31,518 nt of DNA from Parvibaculum sp. (GTDB taxonomy: Bacteria; Pseudomonadota; Alphaproteobacteria; Parvibaculales; Parvibaculaceae). The notes beneath the pieces are model-generated. The model made no database searches and was not told the DNA's origin. It saw only the letters and a program-made list of their open reading frames with translations. The DNA is taken from the NCBI GenBank assembly GCA_020062605.1, contig JAGUWA010000340.1, positions 1 to 31,518 of the forward strand. The letters run 5' to 3'. This document shows, piece after piece, positions 29,613 to 31,518 of this stretch. The position numbers were made by a program, and so were the translations under genes. Position 1 is the first letter of the stretch; each line of letters starts with the position of its first letter.

Positions 29613-30806
29613 TTTAAGAACCTGTTTGTTCCATCTCCTGTCTTCGAGTTCCAAAACATTTTCCCGTATGCGTCTTCGATTACACCGATACGGGCCAAAC
29701 CCGATACCGGCCCGGAGAAACAACGACACGATCATTACTCCAAGCGCAATTTCAAACCCCTCGAAACCGAGCAATGGCCCCCAGAACAAGACAAAAACCG
29801 AGAGAGCCACGATCATCGCAGGCACCCACACCCAAAATAAATGCCACACCCAAAACCCCACAAATATCGAACTGGCAACGTGCCGATACACCGATTTTTT
29901 ATCAGCAAGACCGAGTGGCACATGCGTCCTTGTGACAAGAGATACAATTTGCAGAAGAAAACTTCGACAATATGCACTGATGGAGAACTTGCGCCGACAA
30001 GATCGAAGTCCGACTTTTTTCCAGAATCGATAAATCTCTTTTATCTGAGAAAGGTTTTCCTGAATTTCGCTTCGATATCGTCGCATCATTTGGTTGTGCA
30101 CGTGCGGCGCGATATTCGCTTCATCCATGCGTCTTGAGTGCGCAACCATTTGCGAAAAACAATTTTCGATCTTACCGAGACGCACTTCAATTTCATCCAA
30201 ACCGCGATAGAGAATCCTTAGAGCGGTTACTTCCTCACTCCACGTACACTCACGTATATCTGACTGCATGGTGGGATAGACGATGTGTTCCTCTTTGGCG
30301 GTGCCCAAGAATAGCACCGTTCTGTCTATTCTCCCGCTGGTAGATTGAAGCCAACGCTCCGTGTTCGTGATGCAAGTGTGCGTAAACCGCAGCCGATACT
30401 CTATGTCGGCATATAACGAGCGAAGCACGTGTATCCGCAGGAACGAGTAGGAGATGAGGTTTTTGAGAAGCCAGAAGGCAAACGGAGTAGCAACAAATCT
30501 AAGTATTGTAACGGGATCACTGAGGCTGTTGCCTAAAGCACCATTCTCCAAATTTCCTTGCCTGACGTTGTCTCCCCCTAGCCACACAAAGATGGTATGC
30601 GCTATCGCGCGCCATCCGTTGGAAATCCAATTGAAGAAGCCTGCAACCTCTTCCAAAGGGGCAGTGGCACCCGGCCCGGCTTCATCAGGCTCAAGCGACG
30701 GCTCTACCTCAGATTCGACAGTCGGCAAATCTGCTTGGGCAAGCGCCGCTGGCGCGGCTGCCCACGCCATAGCCGCAAGGCATGTGATGATAAGAAAATG
30801 CCGCAT
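29586..30806 (-). CDS. 406-residue membrane protein with signal peptide, unknown
   Basis: The N-terminus is a signal peptide (MRHFLIITCLAAMAWAAAPAALA|Q) followed by an acidic Pro/Glu-rich linker of about 30 residues. A hydrophobic segment (VTILRFVATPFAFWLLKNLISYSFL) comes next. The middle of about 170 residues is soluble, helical and rich in Arg/Glu/Ile (ILYRGLDEIEVRLGKIENCF, RRYRSEIQENLSQIKEIYRF). The C-terminal part has at least two strong membrane helices (FVGFWVWHLFWVWVPAMIVALSVFVLFW and IALGVMIVSLFLRAGI). It ends in a basic tail. No enzymatic motif is seen. The layout suggests a membrane-anchored sensor or channel-like protein, but this is inference. It is single, with a 205-bp upstream gap. 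Confidence 0.7.
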   Translation of the reverse strand: MRHFLIITCLAAMAWAAAPAALAQADLPTVESEVEPSLEPDEAGPGATAPLEEVAGFFNWISNGWRAIAHTIFVWLGGDNVRQGNLENGALGNSLSDPVTILRFVATPFAFWLLKNLISYSFLRIHVLRSLYADIEYRLRFTHTCITNTERWLQSTSGRIDRTVLFLGTAKEEHIVYPTMQSDIRECTWSEEVTALRILYRGLDEIEVRLGKIENCFSQMVAHSRRMDEANIAPHVHNQMMRRYRSEIQENLSQIKEIYRFWKKVGLRSCRRKFSISAYCRSFLLQIVSLVTRTHVPLGLADKKSVYRHVASSIFVGFWVWHLFWVWVPAMIVALSVFVLFWGPLLGFEGFEIALGVMIVSLFLRAGIGFGPYRCNRRRIRENVLELEDRRWNKQVLKEKRTPRDI

Positions 30807-30923
30807 CGCGCTCCCCCCGACCGTAGCAACGCAAATATCTTAGGACTCCGTTCGCATCAGGAACAGCCATATGATCCACTCAAACCAGCGCAAGCGCTGC
30901 AGAAACTCCTCTGCCCACCTCCT

Positions 30924-30961
30924 AAAACGAGAATGGCCGCCACGCTGAAGCGCAGCGGCCA
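30924..30961 (-). terminator. hairpin after the DUF2958 gene
   Basis: TGGCCGC (30934-30940) and GCGGCCA (30955-30961) pair, with a small inner CGC/GCG stem. On the minus strand the hairpin is followed by TTCTCGTTTT. It lies about 50 bp downstream of the DUF2958 stop. The rest of the gap 30807-31011 holds nothing recognised. Confidence 0.55.
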
Positions 30962-31011
30962 AATCACTAGCCCAACATCAGGCAACTATGCAGCCACGCT
31001 GCGACGCCTCA

Positions 31012-31347
31012 CTAGCGTATGCAGACAAGCTCTTCGTGGGTTTTGAAGAACCGGTCACGCTCAATGCGCAGACCGGCAGGCCCTCGGATGGCCTCCAGTT
31101 CCGACAGCCGCACCGTGCCCAGTTCCGGGCACCCCACGCCTAAGTCGCACAGCCCGAGGGCAATATCCGGCTCTTCCGGATCAAGCTCGGTCAGCAGCCA
31201 GGTGCCGCCGCCCCACGGGCAGAACAGCTTCACGACGGGGTGAAAATCGTGCGTCTCCTCTTCATTATCCGGCTCCGTCAACCGGGCAGCGTTAGCGGCC
31301 CCGTTCTTGAGTAGTCTTTCTCTTTGCTCCTTTGTCAGCAGTTTCAT
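31012..31347 (-). CDS. DUF2958 family protein
   Basis: A 111-residue protein opening MKLLTKEQRERLLKNG. The conserved middle VVKLFCPWGGGTWLLTELDPE, then LGLCDLGVGCPELGTVRLSELEAIRG and the closing GLRIERDRFFK mark DUF2958. The function is unknown; the family is frequent on plasmids and integrative elements. I chose the ATG at 31347, nine bases after AAGGAG; a TTG two codons earlier is possible. The 165 bp from its start to the window edge are GC-rich, and I recognise nothing in them. Confidence 0.85.
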   Translation of the reverse strand: MKLLTKEQRERLLKNGAANAARLTEPDNEEETHDFHPVVKLFCPWGGGTWLLTELDPEEPDIALGLCDLGVGCPELGTVRLSELEAIRGPAGLRIERDRFFKTHEELVCIR

Positions 31348-31518
31348 GGTCAATTGCTCCTTGTAGAGATTTCCCGCAGGGGCCCTTCCCCCGCGCGTTA
31401 CCTCCTGCCCAGCGGCGAGCGATCAACCTTGTGGAATTGAAATGCACATATGCGCTCGCGCCGGAGCCCGACGGCAACCGGAAGCCGCCCGCAAGGGGCG
31501 TGAACACGCGGCGGCACG

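Larger units (their letters stand above)
15847..31518. mobile_element. integrated mobilizable element (IME or edge of an ICE), left end and internal part
   Basis: Its left end is the tRNA-Met 3' fragment. Inside are a tRNA-type tyrosine integrase, an excisionase-like protein, a relaxase with MobC-like partner, a second lone tyrosine recombinase and small ICE/plasmid-type genes (DUF736, DUF2958). Base composition becomes patchy, with several AT-rich gaps, unlike the even high-GC chromosome to the left. No second tRNA fragment was found, so the right end lies beyond the window. No complete conjugation apparatus is seen; it would need a helper for transfer unless the genes lie to the right. Confidence 0.75.

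Noticed and set aside
15898..31518. Second copy of the tRNA fragment (right attachment site) inside the window
   Set aside because: I looked for the anticodon-arm and T-arm sequences and found none; the right end must lie beyond the window.

Overview
The window reads as chromosome of an alphaproteobacterium: high GC, an elongator-type tRNA-Met, an ExoD-family protein, a DUF1007/NicO metal-export pair, paired acyl-CoA dehydrogenases and an egtB-egtD pair. The set would fit a Parvibaculum-like or other Hyphomicrobiales-related, lipid-degrading organism. That placement is inference from gene content, not a database match. The window has two halves with different character, joined at about 15.85 kb.

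Bases 1-15,846 are ordinary chromosome. From the left: an alpha/beta hydrolase cut by the window edge; a divergent ferritin-like diiron protein gene broken by one frameshift; a secreted trypsin-like protease; a fatty-acyl-CoA ligase followed by two acyl-CoA dehydrogenase subunits (acyl activation and first beta-oxidation step); a periplasmic DUF1007 protein with a NicO-type Ni/Co exporter; two small conserved unknowns; a cold-shock protein; a translationally coupled egtB-egtD-glutathione transferase operon (ergothioneine); an ExoD-like membrane protein; a GIY-YIG protein, slyX and an RluA-type pseudouridine synthase; and a small secreted Asn/Tyr-rich repeat protein.

From 15,847 to the right edge (and beyond) lies an integrated mobile element. 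Its left boundary is the 3' half of a tRNA-Met(CAU) gene without its 5' half, followed by a tyrosine integrase and an excisionase-like protein. The expected intact tRNA-Met and right end are not in the window. The element carries a MobC-like protein and a relaxase with a possible oriT, but no type IV secretion genes here apart from a possible coupling-protein remnant. It therefore looks like an integrative mobilizable element or the edge of an ICE. Small proteins of plasmid/ICE type (DUF736, DUF2958, a phage-type winged helix) support this.

The cargo is where the unusual material lies. There are two Fic-domain AMP-transferase candidates, each with an internal inhibitory motif. Each has regularly phased direct repeats around its start: GCGGACAT pairs spaced 12 bp on both sides of the promoter of the first, and four 24-bp repeats ending at the start codon of the second. 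The second Fic has an N-terminal winged-helix/AbiEi-like half and may be a fused regulator-effector. A lone short tyrosine recombinase is bracketed by 25-bp inverted repeats (21/25 identical), which suggests a segment that can invert or excise. A block of unrecognised lipoproteins and membrane proteins, a secreted coiled-coil protein and a 406-residue membrane protein complete the cargo.
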